Shown here: one piece after another, positions 1 through 8,213 of the stretch
How the letters are laid out: each line of letters begins with the position of its first letter
How positions within the stretch are numbered: position 1 is the stretch's first letter
DNA from: Bacillus sp. Marseille-Q1617
GTDB taxonomy: Bacteria > Bacillota > Bacilli > Bacillales > Bacillaceae_B
Direction of reading: 5' to 3'
DNA length: 64,000 nucleotides
NCBI RefSeq assembly: GCF_903645295.1
Contig: NZ_CAHJXM010000001.1
Location: 1,489,501 to 1,553,500 of the forward strand
Notes under the pieces: generated by a model
Told to the model about the DNA's origin: nothing
Seen by the model: the letters and a program-made list of their open reading frames with translations, nothing else
The model's database searches: none
Program-made: the position numbers and the translations under genes

Positions 1-97
1 CTCCCTTCATACGGTTTATCTCGTGGTCCTCATCTTTGCCGCCATGAGCTTTATTGGGATTATGTTTCTGCCAAAGGATAAAGGATTAAAGGAATAA
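1..97 (+). CDS. C-terminal end of a probable membrane transporter (partial)
   Basis: The window opens inside a gene. Reading from base 2 gives about 31 residues ending at TAA 95-97: a hydrophobic helix (VYLVVLIFAAMSFIGIMFL) followed by a short charged tail, PKDKGLKE. This is how the last transmembrane helix of many major-facilitator drug transporters ends, but the piece is too short to name a family. Its last bases overlap the end of the convergent TauE-type gene by about 12 bases, tail to tail. Confidence 0.5.
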   Translation, partial: SLHTVYLVVLIFAAMSFIGIMFLPKDKGLKE

Positions 98-811
98 TCG
101 CATCCCCACCTGTAAAATTAATATGAATGTAATGATATTCAATAAAATCCCTGCTTGTTTAATGGAAACCTTTGAAGCTAATCTGACAGACAGCTGGGCC
201 CCAATCAAGGCACCTAAGGCAAAAGGGAGCGCTGTCATCCATTCGACATGGCCATTGCTCCAATACATCGTAAAAGCACCGAGGCAGCTGACAAAGGTTT
301 GAAATCTTGTCAATGCTACGGTTTTCAGATAAGTAAGACCGTGCCTAAGATGCGTGTACATGAGGAGCGTCGCCTGGCCGGGGCCGAATAAACCGTCATA
401 CGAACTGATCAAAAAAAGCTTTCCAAAGGGGAGCGTGTACTTTCCTTTCTTTCTTTCCGGCTGGATCCCTTTCAGCAAACTTAAAAGCAGGGCAAACAAT
501 AAAAAGAAAAAAGCCAGCCATTCGAGGACTGCAGGATTTATTTTATCAGCTAGAAACGCACCAAGGATGCCCCCTGCCAAGGCAAGCGGGAGGATGGGGA
601 GGCATTCCCTATAGGTCACTTTTCTGTCTTTAAGCAAATAAACAAAGCTGGAAGATGAACTGATGATATTTGAGAATTTAGCAGTAGCTATACTTGTGTG
701 AACAGGGATGCCGAGAAGAAGCATGACCGGCATTCCAATCAACCCGCCGCTTCCTGCCAGTGTACCCACAAATGCAACAATCATCCCAGTTATGAACAAA
801 AGTAATTCCAT
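86..811 (-). CDS. TauE/SafE family sulfite/anion exporter-like permease
   Basis: A 241-residue integral membrane protein with about eight hydrophobic segments. The start of the first half (GTLAGSGGLIGMPVMLLLGIP) carries the Gly-rich signature of the TauE/SafE (DUF81) family, and a related Gly-rich stretch (YDGLFGPGQAT) opens the second half, as expected from the internal duplication. Members move sulfite, sulfoacetate or other small anions across the membrane; the substrate here cannot be read. The ATG at 811 is preferred over the in-frame GTG three codons earlier because GAGGTG then lies six bases upstream. It is transcribed away from ccpC. Confidence 0.85.
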   Translation of the reverse strand: MELLLFITGMIVAFVGTLAGSGGLIGMPVMLLLGIPVHTSIATAKFSNIISSSSSFVYLLKDRKVTYRECLPILPLALAGGILGAFLADKINPAVLEWLAFFFLLFALLLSLLKGIQPERKKGKYTLPFGKLFLISSYDGLFGPGQATLLMYTHLRHGLTYLKTVALTRFQTFVSCLGAFTMYWSNGHVEWMTALPFALGALIGAQLSVRLASKVSIKQAGILLNIITFILILQVGMRLFL

Positions 812-920
812 TTTTTTCACCTCGCCGACCGTTCTTCTTACATTCTATTCCATATTATCTGATAATGAAATTCTATTTATATTAAGATATAATATAAGAA
901 AAACTTATGAGGTTGTTTTT

Positions 921-1802
921 ATGGCATTTACTGAATATCAATTATTGCAAGTATTGGCTCAAGAAATGAATATGCGGAAGGCGGCTGAAAGACTTTTCGT
1001 ATCTCAGCCAGCTTTGTCGCAACGGCTCCAAAATATAGAAAAAGAATGGGGAACCAAACTCTTTCTGCGTTCGCAAAAAGGGCTCTCTTTGACACCTGCT
1101 GGGGAGCTTGTCGTCAAATTAGCCGACGAAATGCTCGGGAGACAAGAGATTGTGAAAGAACAGATCCAGGCACTGGAAAATGAAGTTCACGGTACTTTAA
1201 AGATTGCATGTGCTTCAATAGTGGGACAGAATTGGCTCCCTAAAGTACTGAAGCGCTTTGTCGAGACCTATCCCCACGCCAAAATTTCTCTTATGACGGG
1301 CTGGAGCAGCGAAATCCTCAAAGCCATCTATGAAGATGAAGTCCATATCGGTATCATCAGAGGTACACCGGACTGGAAAGGGCCCAAGCATCATTTATTT
1401 CAAGATACTTTGTATCTGGTCGATCGTGAAATTCAGACAATTGAGGAAGTGATGAAAACAGACAGGCCGTTCATTCAATTTAAAAGTGATTCAAATTATT
1501 ATCAGGAAATTCAGGAATGGTGGCACCGGCAATTTCAAACGACCCCTAAACGTACAATCGTCGTTGACCAGATCGAGACGTGCAAACAAATGACGCTGAA
1601 TGGAATAGGCTATGCCATCCTGCCGGCAATCACCTTGAATGGTATGGAAGAAGATATTTATAAGCTTCCTTTGGTCGATGAACATGACACCCTCATCCAT
1701 CGTGATACATGGCTGCTTGGATATGAATCTGCCTTTCAACTAAGGCAAGTCGATGCTTTTGTTGAAATTGTAAAAGAATTCCTGGATGGAAATTCTGGAT
1801 AA
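921..1802 (+). CDS. ccpC: LysR-family regulator CcpC
   Basis: A 293-residue LysR-type regulator. The N-terminal winged helix-turn-helix (residues about 5-65, with MRKAAERLFVSQPALSQRL) is followed by a periplasmic-binding-like effector domain. The sequence closely resembles B. subtilis CcpC (YkuM) as I know it, including a WWHR/WWHQ stretch and the VDQIETCKQM segment. Known CcpC represses citB and citZ and is relieved by citrate. The neighbouring dapH (ykuQ) matches the B. subtilis order, though the flavodoxin genes ykuNOP that lie between in B. subtilis are missing. The ATG at 921 begins the conserved domain; upstream in-frame sequence lies in the divergent promoter region. Confidence 0.85.
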   Translation: MAFTEYQLLQVLAQEMNMRKAAERLFVSQPALSQRLQNIEKEWGTKLFLRSQKGLSLTPAGELVVKLADEMLGRQEIVKEQIQALENEVHGTLKIACASIVGQNWLPKVLKRFVETYPHAKISLMTGWSSEILKAIYEDEVHIGIIRGTPDWKGPKHHLFQDTLYLVDREIQTIEEVMKTDRPFIQFKSDSNYYQEIQEWWHRQFQTTPKRTIVVDQIETCKQMTLNGIGYAILPAITLNGMEEDIYKLPLVDEHDTLIHRDTWLLGYESAFQLRQVDAFVEIVKEFLDGNSG

Positions 1803-1893
1803 TCAGGATTTTTTGGTTGTCTTCTACCCTTTAATTTGATAAAGTAATTCAAGGAAGAATCTGAATTTATACATAATTTTGGAGGGGAAAAGC

Positions 1894-2604
1894 ATGAAAA
1901 TGATGGATGCGAACGAGATTATCTCTTTTATTCAAAATAGTACAAAATCAACACCTGTAAAGGTTTATGTAAAAGGGAATTTAGAAGGGATCGACTTTGG
2001 ATCCTCTTCACAAACCTTCATCGAAGGGAATACCGGGGTGGTTTTCGGTGAGTGGAATGAACTTTCGAAGGTCCTGGAAGAAAACAGTGAGAATATTGAA
2101 GACTATGTTCTGGAAAATGACCGCAGAAACTCTGCCATTCCACTATTGGACCTTAAAGGAGTGAAAGCCCGTATCGAACCTGGGGCTATCATCAGGGATC
2201 AGGTGGAGATCGGTGAAAACTGTGTCATCATGATGGGCTCAGTCATTAATATCGGTTCAGTGGTTGGTGCCGGCACAATGATCGATATGAACGTCGTGCT
2301 TGGCGGACGTGCAACCGTAGGGAAGAACTGTCATATTGGTGCAGGAGCTGTCCTTGCGGGTGTCATCGAGCCTCCTTCAGCGAAGCCGGTCATCATTGAA
2401 GACGACGTCGTGATCGGTGCGAACGCTGTAGTATTAGAAGGTGTAACGGTCGGAAAAGGTTCTGTGGTTGCAGCAGGAGCGGTAGTCGTAGATGACGTCC
2501 CTCCATACACTGTCGTAGCCGGCACACCTGCCAAGAAGCTAAAAGACATCGATGACAAAACTAAATCAAAAACCGAAATCAAACAGGAACTGCGCCAGCT
2601 TTAA
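1894..2604 (+). CDS. dapH: Tetrahydrodipicolinate N-acetyltransferase DapH
   Basis: A 236-residue enzyme, the usual length for DapH. It acetylates tetrahydrodipicolinate with acetyl-CoA in the acetyl branch of the diaminopimelate/lysine pathway. The N-terminal domain is mixed alpha/beta; from about residue 90 the protein is a left-handed beta helix of hexapeptide repeats (for example [16 protein letters not shown] and [20 protein letters not shown]). The ATG at 1894 has GGAGGGG seven bases upstream. It is followed, after a hairpin, by dapL, the next-but-one enzyme in the same pathway. Confidence 0.95.
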   Translation: MKMMDANEIISFIQNSTKSTPVKVYVKGNLEGIDFGSSSQTFIEGNTGVVFGEWNELSKVLEENSENIEDYVLENDRRNSAIPLLDLKGVKARIEPGAIIRDQVEIGENCVIMMGSVINIGSVVGAGTMIDMNVVLGGRATVGKNCHIGAGAVLAGVIEPPSAKPVIIEDDVVIGANAVVLEGVTVGKGSVVAAGAVVVDDVPPYTVVAGTPAKKLKDIDDKTKSKTEIKQELRQL

Positions 2605-2658
2605 TTTAGTATAAAAACAAAGCATGGTAAAGATCTGATATATTTAACAGCCTCATGC

Positions 2659-2699
2659 AAGAACGGACGGAAAGAAAAACCTTTCGTCTGTTCTTTTTG
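2659..2699 (+). terminator. Terminator-like hairpin between dapH and dapL
   Basis: The arms 2659-2674 and 2681-2695 (AAGAACGGACGGAAAG and CTTTCGTCTGTTCTT) pair with one bulge and one G-T wobble around a short A-rich loop, and the 3' arm runs into TTTTTGT. It would end or weaken transcription between the two lysine genes. Confidence 0.65.
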
Positions 2700-2734
2700 T
2701 ATAGGGAAAGTAAGGAAAGGCAGGGAGGGGCATT

Positions 2735-3865
2735 ATGCCTGTAACAGATTTTAAATCAATCAGAAGAGACCTTCATAAGATTCCTGAATTGGGATATCAG
2801 GAATATAAGACACAAAAGTATTTAATGGATTACATTTCCAGTCTTCCTTCACATAGATATGAAATAAAAAAATGGAAGACCGGATTGTTTGTAAAAATAG
2901 CAGGGACAAATCCGACCAGAATCATCGGTTACCGTGCGGATATTGATGGACTGCCCATAAAAGAGGAAACGGGTTTGGAATACTCTTCGGATCATATTGG
3001 AAGCATGCATGCATGCGGTCACGACTTTCATATGTCGATTGCACTCGGGGTCATGACATATTTTATAGAACAGCCAATTGAAGATGACCTATTGTTTATT
3101 TTTCAGCCTGCAGAGGAAGGTCCGGGTGGAGCGAAGCCCATGCTTGAAAGTGATGAGATGAAGGAATGGATGCCTGATGCTGTTTTCGCACTCCATATAG
3201 CCCCTGAATACGAGGTTGGGACGGTCGCGATAAAGGAAGGTCTATTATTTGCCAATACATCCGAGCTGTTTCTCAAGTTCAAAGGAAAAGGCGGCCACGC
3301 AGCGTATCCCCATCAAACTAAAGACATGATTGTTGCTGCTTCACACTTCGTGACCCAGCTGCAGTCCATCGTTTCAAGGAATGTGGATCCTTTGGACAGC
3401 GCAGTCATCACGATTGGTAAGATGGAAAGCGGCACGGTTCAAAATATCATTGCTGAAACCGCCACCTTGGAAGGAACGATCCGCACACTATCTCCCGAAT
3501 CGATGAAGAGTGTGAAAACAAGATTGGAAGCACTGATCCAAGGAATGAAAATTAGTTACGACTGTGACATTGAAGTTGATTATGGCAGTATGTATCAACA
3601 GGTATACAATGATCCGGAATGGACGAAAGACTTCATATCATTTGTGCAGAAAACGGATAACCGTCACCTTGTACTATGCAAAGAGGCTATGACAGGAGAA
3701 GATTTTGGTTACATGCTTGAGAACATACCGGGATTCATGTTCTGGCTGGGTGTAAATTCCCCTTATGGGCTGCATCATTCTAAATTGAACCCGGAAGAAG
3801 AAGCAATTGACTTTGCTATTTCACTCCTTACTGAGTACTTTGAGTCTTTGAATGTGAAGAAATAA
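2735..3865 (+). CDS. dapL: N-acetyldiaminopimelate deacetylase
   Basis: A 376-residue M20D-family metallopeptidase-like amidohydrolase, the YkuR type. It removes the acetyl group from N-acetyl-LL-diaminopimelate. Visible family features are YRADIDGLP, the [10 protein letters not shown] metal-binding segment, PAEEGPGGA and, near the C terminus, the [11 protein letters not shown] stretch that supplies another metal-proximal residue. The start is set by GGGAGGGG four bases before the ATG. Its position right after dapH, as in B. subtilis, supports the diaminopimelate role over other M20 amidohydrolases such as hippurate hydrolase. Confidence 0.93.
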   Translation: MPVTDFKSIRRDLHKIPELGYQEYKTQKYLMDYISSLPSHRYEIKKWKTGLFVKIAGTNPTRIIGYRADIDGLPIKEETGLEYSSDHIGSMHACGHDFHMSIALGVMTYFIEQPIEDDLLFIFQPAEEGPGGAKPMLESDEMKEWMPDAVFALHIAPEYEVGTVAIKEGLLFANTSELFLKFKGKGGHAAYPHQTKDMIVAASHFVTQLQSIVSRNVDPLDSAVITIGKMESGTVQNIIAETATLEGTIRTLSPESMKSVKTRLEALIQGMKISYDCDIEVDYGSMYQQVYNDPEWTKDFISFVQKTDNRHLVLCKEAMTGEDFGYMLENIPGFMFWLGVNSPYGLHHSKLNPEEEAIDFAISLLTEYFESLNVKK

Positions 3866-3870
3866 AATAA

Positions 3871-3912
3871 AAAGCGGCCGGCACCTGTAAAGATGGAGCC
3901 GGCCGCTTTATT
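3871..3912. terminator. Bidirectional terminator between dapL and mscS-type gene
   Basis: A perfect 12-bp stem, AAAGCGGCCGGC at 3871-3882 with its complement at 3898-3909, flanked by A-rich and T-rich sequence. It sits between convergent genes and can serve both. Confidence 0.9.
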
Positions 3913-3916
3913 TAAT

Positions 3917-4792
3917 TTACTGATCTTTCTTCTCGATATAAACTTGATGAGGGAAAGGAATTTCAATCCCGTTTTGGTCAAGAGCTTCTTTTAGAGCTTT
4001 CCGAAGCTTTCTTTCCACTCCCCACTGTTCCATATTCTTTGTTTTACCGATGATGCGAAGCACCACGTCGGAAGCACCCAGTGTCTGCACACCGATGACA
4101 TTGGGGCCATCCACGATGTTGTTGTCTTCCTGAGCAATCTGGTCGCAAACCTGTTGGAGCACCACAATCGCTTTATCGATATCATCATCATAAGAAATTC
4201 CGATATCTACAAGCGCGCGCATATTGCCTCTTGAGTGATTACTAACACTGGTGATTTCCCTGTTCGGGACATAATGGAGTGTTCCATCAAATCCGCGGAT
4301 GTGAGTGGTGCGGAGTCCAACCTCTTCAACAATGCCTGAGAAATTCCCGGTGGAAACGTAGTCACCGACATCCACTTGTTTTTCTAACAGGATGAAAAAA
4401 CCTGTGACCACATCACTGACAAGTCCCTGGGCACCGAAACCGACTGCAAGACCAATGATGCCGGCACCAGCCAGAATAGCTGTTACCTGAATACCGAAGA
4501 TTTGTAGAATCGTTACAAAGAAGATAAAAATCAGGACATAACCGACTATATTTTTGCTGAGGCTTTGAAGCGTTTGAGCCCTGCCGGCCGAAACATCATT
4601 TCTTTTACTGTACTTATCAAATATTCTTTCGAGCACCTTGTTTGCTGCTCCTTTTACCACTATGAAGGCAATCCAGATCGCTAAAACCTGTAAGGCACCG
4701 ATTCCAATGGTGACCAGCAGTCCGCCCCAATTGAAATTGGCGATCTTATCGCCTAAAACATTCAGTCCAACTATGTAATTCAAGCAAAACAT
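3917..4792 (-). CDS. ykuT: Small-conductance mechanosensitive channel, MscS family (YkuT type)
   Basis: A 291-residue MscS channel that opens on membrane tension and releases solutes during hypo-osmotic shock. It has an N-terminal transmembrane segment, a second one, and the pore-lining TM3 rich in Ala and Gly (AILAGAGIIGLAVGFGAQGLV, about residues 108-128). A beta domain follows (VDVGDYVSTGNFSGIVEEVGLRTT) and then a cytoplasmic alpha/beta part. AGAAAGG lies close upstream of the ATG. The position between dapL and ykuU matches ykuT of B. subtilis. Confidence 0.92.
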   Translation of the reverse strand: MFCLNYIVGLNVLGDKIANFNWGGLLVTIGIGALQVLAIWIAFIVVKGAANKVLERIFDKYSKRNDVSAGRAQTLQSLSKNIVGYVLIFIFFVTILQIFGIQVTAILAGAGIIGLAVGFGAQGLVSDVVTGFFILLEKQVDVGDYVSTGNFSGIVEEVGLRTTHIRGFDGTLHYVPNREITSVSNHSRGNMRALVDIGISYDDDIDKAIVVLQQVCDQIAQEDNNIVDGPNVIGVQTLGASDVVLRIIGKTKNMEQWGVERKLRKALKEALDQNGIEIPFPHQVYIEKKDQ

Positions 4793-4997
4793 CCTTTCTC
4801 TAAAAGTAATGAACCTTTATAGTATATACATTGCAATAAGGGTTATGTCAAAGGTGAAATCTGCAAATGCATATTGTTTTATTCCCCGCTTGGAAAATGG
4901 TAAACTTTAATCAAATGCTCAAATATTGATTTTGCTTTTTTTAGATGACTAAATTTCTATTTAATAGGGAAAAACAAATAAGGGATTGATTTAATAA

Positions 4998-5066
4998 ATT
5001 ATAATCATTTTTATATTAAATTGATTATAATCTAACATTGACTGGAAAATACGAATCCCTTATAAT
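4998..5066 (+). promoter_or_regulatory. ykuU promoter with an upstream palindromic operator-like site
   Basis: A near-ideal vegetative promoter: TTGACT at 5038-5043, a 17-base spacer, and TATAAT at 5061-5066. Just upstream is a perfect 10-bp inverted repeat, ATTATAATCA (4998-5007) and TGATTATAAT (5022-5031), separated by 14 bases. The 15 bases at 4999-5013 match the PerR box (TTATAATNATTATAA) at all but two positions. Control of a peroxiredoxin by PerR or a related Fur-family repressor is an inference. The rest of the 4793-5148 gap is A/T-rich with no gene. Confidence 0.7.
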
Positions 5067-5080
5067 GAAAATTGTGAATA

Positions 5081-5112
5081 AGAAAGGACAGGCTCCAGCC
5101 TGTATCTTTCTC
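5081..5112 (+). promoter_or_regulatory. Stem-loop in the ykuU 5' untranslated region
   Basis: AGAAAG and ACAGGCT pair with AGCCTGT and CTTTCT around a tiny loop, giving a long interrupted stem close to the predicted RNA 5' end (about 5073). There is no T run after it, so it is not a terminator. A stabilising 5' hairpin is the simplest reading. Confidence 0.5.
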
Positions 5113-5148
5113 AAAATTATATAAAAAACTCATTGGAGGGATTTTTTC

Positions 5149-5691
5149 ATGGCAGAACGCATGGTAGGTAAACAAGCTCCACGTTTTGAAATGGACGCTG
5201 TAATGCCAAACAAAGAATTTGGTAAGGTATCACTTGAAGAAAATATGAAAAATGACAAATGGACAGTATTGTTCTTCTACCCAATGGATTTCACTTTCGT
5301 GTGTCCAACTGAAATTACAGCAATGTCAGACCGTTACGATGAGTTCGAAGATTTAGATGCAGAAGTTATCGGTGTCTCCACAGACACTATCCATACACAC
5401 TTAGCCTGGATCAACACTGACCGTAAAGAAAACGGACTTGGTGAGTTGAGATATCCGCTGGCAGCGGACACCAACCACAGTGTATCCAAGGAATACGGAG
5501 TATTAATCGAAGACGAGGGTGTAGCACTTCGCGGGCTTTACATCATCAACCCAGAAGGTGAACTTCAATATCAAGTAGTATTCCACAACAACATCGGCCG
5601 TGACGTTGAAGAAACACTGCGTGTTCTTCAAGCGCTTCAAACCGGGGGACTTTGCCCGGCTAACTGGAAGCCAGGTCAAAAAACTTTATAA
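5149..5691 (+). CDS. ykuU: Typical 2-Cys peroxiredoxin (YkuU)
   Basis: A 180-residue cytosolic thiol peroxidase of the AhpC/Prx1 group that reduces hydrogen peroxide and organic peroxides. The peroxidatic cysteine is Cys52 in FTFVCPTEI and the resolving one Cys169 in GGLCPANW; both are present, so it should work as a disulfide-linked dimer. A good Shine-Dalgarno (TTGGAGGGA) precedes the ATG. It has its own strong promoter and terminator and is followed by the thioredoxin-fold ykuV, a possible electron donor. Confidence 0.95.
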   Translation: MAERMVGKQAPRFEMDAVMPNKEFGKVSLEENMKNDKWTVLFFYPMDFTFVCPTEITAMSDRYDEFEDLDAEVIGVSTDTIHTHLAWINTDRKENGLGELRYPLAADTNHSVSKEYGVLIEDEGVALRGLYIINPEGELQYQVVFHNNIGRDVEETLRVLQALQTGGLCPANWKPGQKTL

Positions 5692-5705
5692 TTTCCAAAT
5701 GAATA

Positions 5706-5735
5706 GAGGCCTAACCGTTTGTTAGGCCTTTTTCT
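5706..5735 (+). terminator. Terminator after ykuU
   Basis: AGGCCTAAC (5707-5715) pairs perfectly with GTTAGGCCT (5721-5729), followed by TTTTTCTT. Confidence 0.92.
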
Positions 5736-5792
5736 TATCTTGGTGAATTCTATCTTGAATTAATACTATTACAAATAACTGGAGGTCTAATC

Positions 5793-6248
5793 ATGAAACT
5801 TCGTGAACAAATGCCTGAACTCAACGGTGCGACTGAGTGGTTAAACGGTGAAGTAACGAAACAAGATCTTATCGGGGAAAAACCGACACTTATACATTTC
5901 TGGTCTGTCAGCTGCCACCTTTGCAAGGAAGCCATGCCTCAAGTCAATGAGTTCCGTGACAATTACAGTGACAAGCTGAATGTAATGGCTGTTCATATGC
6001 CGCGCTCTGAAGACGATTTAAATTTGGAAGACATCAAAAAGGTTGCAGCTGAACACGACATTACCCAGCCCATTTTTGTTGATAGTGAGCATAAACTGAC
6101 AGATGCCTTCGAAAATCAATATGTACCTGCCTATTATGTGTTCGATAAAGATGGCAGCCTCCGTCATTTCCAGGCAGGCGGAAGCGGTATGAAGATGCTT
6201 GAAAAGCGTGTCAACAGAGTACTGGGCGAGATGGAAAAAAGCGAATAA
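5793..6248 (+). CDS. ykuV: Thiol-disulfide oxidoreductase YkuV
   Basis: A 151-residue thioredoxin-fold protein of the TlpA/ResA-like group with an active-site CHLC motif (Cys41, Cys44) in FWSVSCHLCKEAMP. There is no signal peptide or membrane anchor, so it acts in the cytosol, unlike ResA. The C-terminal half carries the usual cis-Pro region (YVPAYYVFDKDG). CTGGAGGTC precedes the ATG. The order ykuT-ykuU-ykuV is that of B. subtilis, where YkuV is a cytosolic reductant. Confidence 0.92.
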   Translation: MKLREQMPELNGATEWLNGEVTKQDLIGEKPTLIHFWSVSCHLCKEAMPQVNEFRDNYSDKLNVMAVHMPRSEDDLNLEDIKKVAAEHDITQPIFVDSEHKLTDAFENQYVPAYYVFDKDGSLRHFQAGGSGMKMLEKRVNRVLGEMEKSE

Positions 6249-6267
6249 TCCTGCGGAATATCCAGAA

Positions 6268-6298
6268 TGGATCGGTCTTATGGCCGATCTTTTTTTAT
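6268..6298 (+). terminator. Terminator after ykuV
   Basis: GATCGG (6270-6275) pairs with CCGATC (6284-6289), followed by a run of seven T. Confidence 0.8.
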
Positions 6299-6449
6299 TT
6301 GTTTCTTATTAATATAAGGATAAGTCGGGAAAATATAAAACAATTCATAAAAAAGTAAAAAATTCTAAAAAAGGGTAGATAAATATTTCGAAACCCGATA
6401 TATTTAATAATACGTCGTTTTTTACGCACCTAGGGAAGGGAGAGGAATT

Positions 6450-8204
6450 ATGGAAACTTTCAAAAAATTAAAAGCCTATTATTGGCCCTATAAGAAATAC
6501 TTTTTCATCTCAATGTTTTTTCTTTTATTTGTAACCGGTATCACCGTAGTGTACCCGGTCATACTTCAAAAAACCATTGATGATGTCATTCTGCAAGGCA
6601 ACTATCAGTGGATTCCTTATCTTGCATTTGGTTTTGTCGGAATCATGATACTAAAAGGAATTACCACTTTCATTCAGCAGTATTGCGGAGATCTATTTGG
6701 AATCACTTCCGTTTACAGGCTTAGAAACGAACTGTATGAAAAACTGCAATTCCTGCCATTCAGTTACTATGACAACGCCAAGACTGGAGACTTAATGTCA
6801 CGTTTGACAGCCGACGTAGAAGCATTTCGCTTTTTCCTGTCATTCGGTTTTACTGAACTACTACGTTTCTTCTTACTAATAACTGTCAGTTTCGGAGTCA
6901 TGTTTTATTATTCTCCTTCTTTGACATTCGTCACACTCGTGACCCTGCCATTTCTGGCTATTACCGTCTATAAATTTGATAAAGCAGTACACCCGGCATT
7001 CAGGGGAATCCGAAAATCGTTTGGTAAGTTGAATACAAATGTCCAAGAAAATATAAGCGGTATCAATACGGTCAAATCTCTGTCACGTGAAGAGTTCCAA
7101 ATCAATAAATTCAACACATCAAATGGTGATTATAAAGATAAGTACCTTTTCACCTCAGACATATGGGCTAAGTACTTCCCCTTAATGGAGTTCCTCGGAA
7201 ACGTCAGCGTCGTCATGCTCCTTGCGTACGGTGGTTACCTGGTCATGAATGGGAACCTTCAACCGGGAGAACTTGTCGCGTTTTACAGCCTGGTTTGGTA
7301 TATCATCTGGCCGATCATGAACCTTGGATTCACCATCAACTTATTCTCCCAATCAAAAGCTTCAGGTGAAAGGCTGTTGGAGATCCTGGAAGTGGATGAA
7401 AAAATCAAGGATCATGAAGCAGTTGTCCATGTAGACCGGATGAAAGGTGTAGTGGAGTTCAATCACGTATCTTTAAATTACACAGAACACGATGAGGCTG
7501 CCTTGGAGGATATATCGTTCAAAGCAGAAAGCGGGAAAGTCATCGGACTGATCGGAAGTACAGGATCAGGAAAAACAAGCATAACTCAACTAATGACACG
7601 CTTTTACGAACCAACTCAAGGAGAAATCCTCATTGACGGGAAAGCGTTAAGTGATTATTCATTAAAATCCCTTCGGAAAAATATCGGGGTTGTACTCCAG
7701 GAATCCTTCCTGTTTTCATCTACTATTAAAGCCAACATTTCATACGGCCGACCTGAAGCAACGATGGATGAAATCATTGAAGCTGCAAAGATGGCGCAGG
7801 CACATGAGTTCATCACCGAGCTGCCTGACGGTTATGATACAAAGCTTGGAGAGAGGGGACTTGGGCTTTCCGGAGGACAAAAGCAGCGAATTGCGATTGC
7901 GCGCGCACTCTGTACAGATCCTTCGATTTTGATTCTTGACGATGCGACAAGTGCAGTAGATATGGAAACGGAATTCAGAATTCAAAAGGCGCTGAAAAAT
8001 GTCATGTCCGACCGTACGACATTCATCATCGCGCATCGAATCTCATCATTGAAACATGCAGACGAAATTTTGGTCATGGAAAACGGAACCATCGTTGAGC
8101 GGGGCGTCCATGACTTCCTTCTCAAAAATAAAGGACCGTATCAACGGATATACGACATCCAATATAAAGATCAAAAAAAGATACTTCAAGCACAAGGAAG
8201 GTAG
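6450..8204 (+). CDS. yknU: ABC exporter half-transporter, degenerate-site subunit (YknU type)
   Basis: A 584-residue fused membrane/ATPase half-transporter. Residues 1-310 hold six transmembrane helices; the ATPase domain has Walker A (GSTGSGKT), Q-loop (VVLQESFLF), an intact LSGGQKQR signature and the H-loop (IIAHRISS). The Walker B end reads LILDDATSAVD: the catalytic glutamate is replaced by aspartate, the hallmark of the inactive-site subunit of a heterodimeric type IV exporter. It abuts yknV with nine bases between stop and start. Order after ykuV and length match YknU; substrate unknown. YheI/BmrC is the alternative family relative. Confidence 0.85.
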   Translation: METFKKLKAYYWPYKKYFFISMFFLLFVTGITVVYPVILQKTIDDVILQGNYQWIPYLAFGFVGIMILKGITTFIQQYCGDLFGITSVYRLRNELYEKLQFLPFSYYDNAKTGDLMSRLTADVEAFRFFLSFGFTELLRFFLLITVSFGVMFYYSPSLTFVTLVTLPFLAITVYKFDKAVHPAFRGIRKSFGKLNTNVQENISGINTVKSLSREEFQINKFNTSNGDYKDKYLFTSDIWAKYFPLMEFLGNVSVVMLLAYGGYLVMNGNLQPGELVAFYSLVWYIIWPIMNLGFTINLFSQSKASGERLLEILEVDEKIKDHEAVVHVDRMKGVVEFNHVSLNYTEHDEAALEDISFKAESGKVIGLIGSTGSGKTSITQLMTRFYEPTQGEILIDGKALSDYSLKSLRKNIGVVLQESFLFSSTIKANISYGRPEATMDEIIEAAKMAQAHEFITELPDGYDTKLGERGLGLSGGQKQRIAIARALCTDPSILILDDATSAVDMETEFRIQKALKNVMSDRTTFIIAHRISSLKHADEILVMENGTIVERGVHDFLLKNKGPYQRIYDIQYKDQKKILQAQGR

Positions 8205-8213
8205 GTGAGGGGA

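Noticed and set aside
708..920. N-terminal extension of ccpC
   Set aside because: The extra 71 residues overlap the opposite-strand TauE gene start and the shared promoter region; the LysR helix-turn-helix begins properly at 921.
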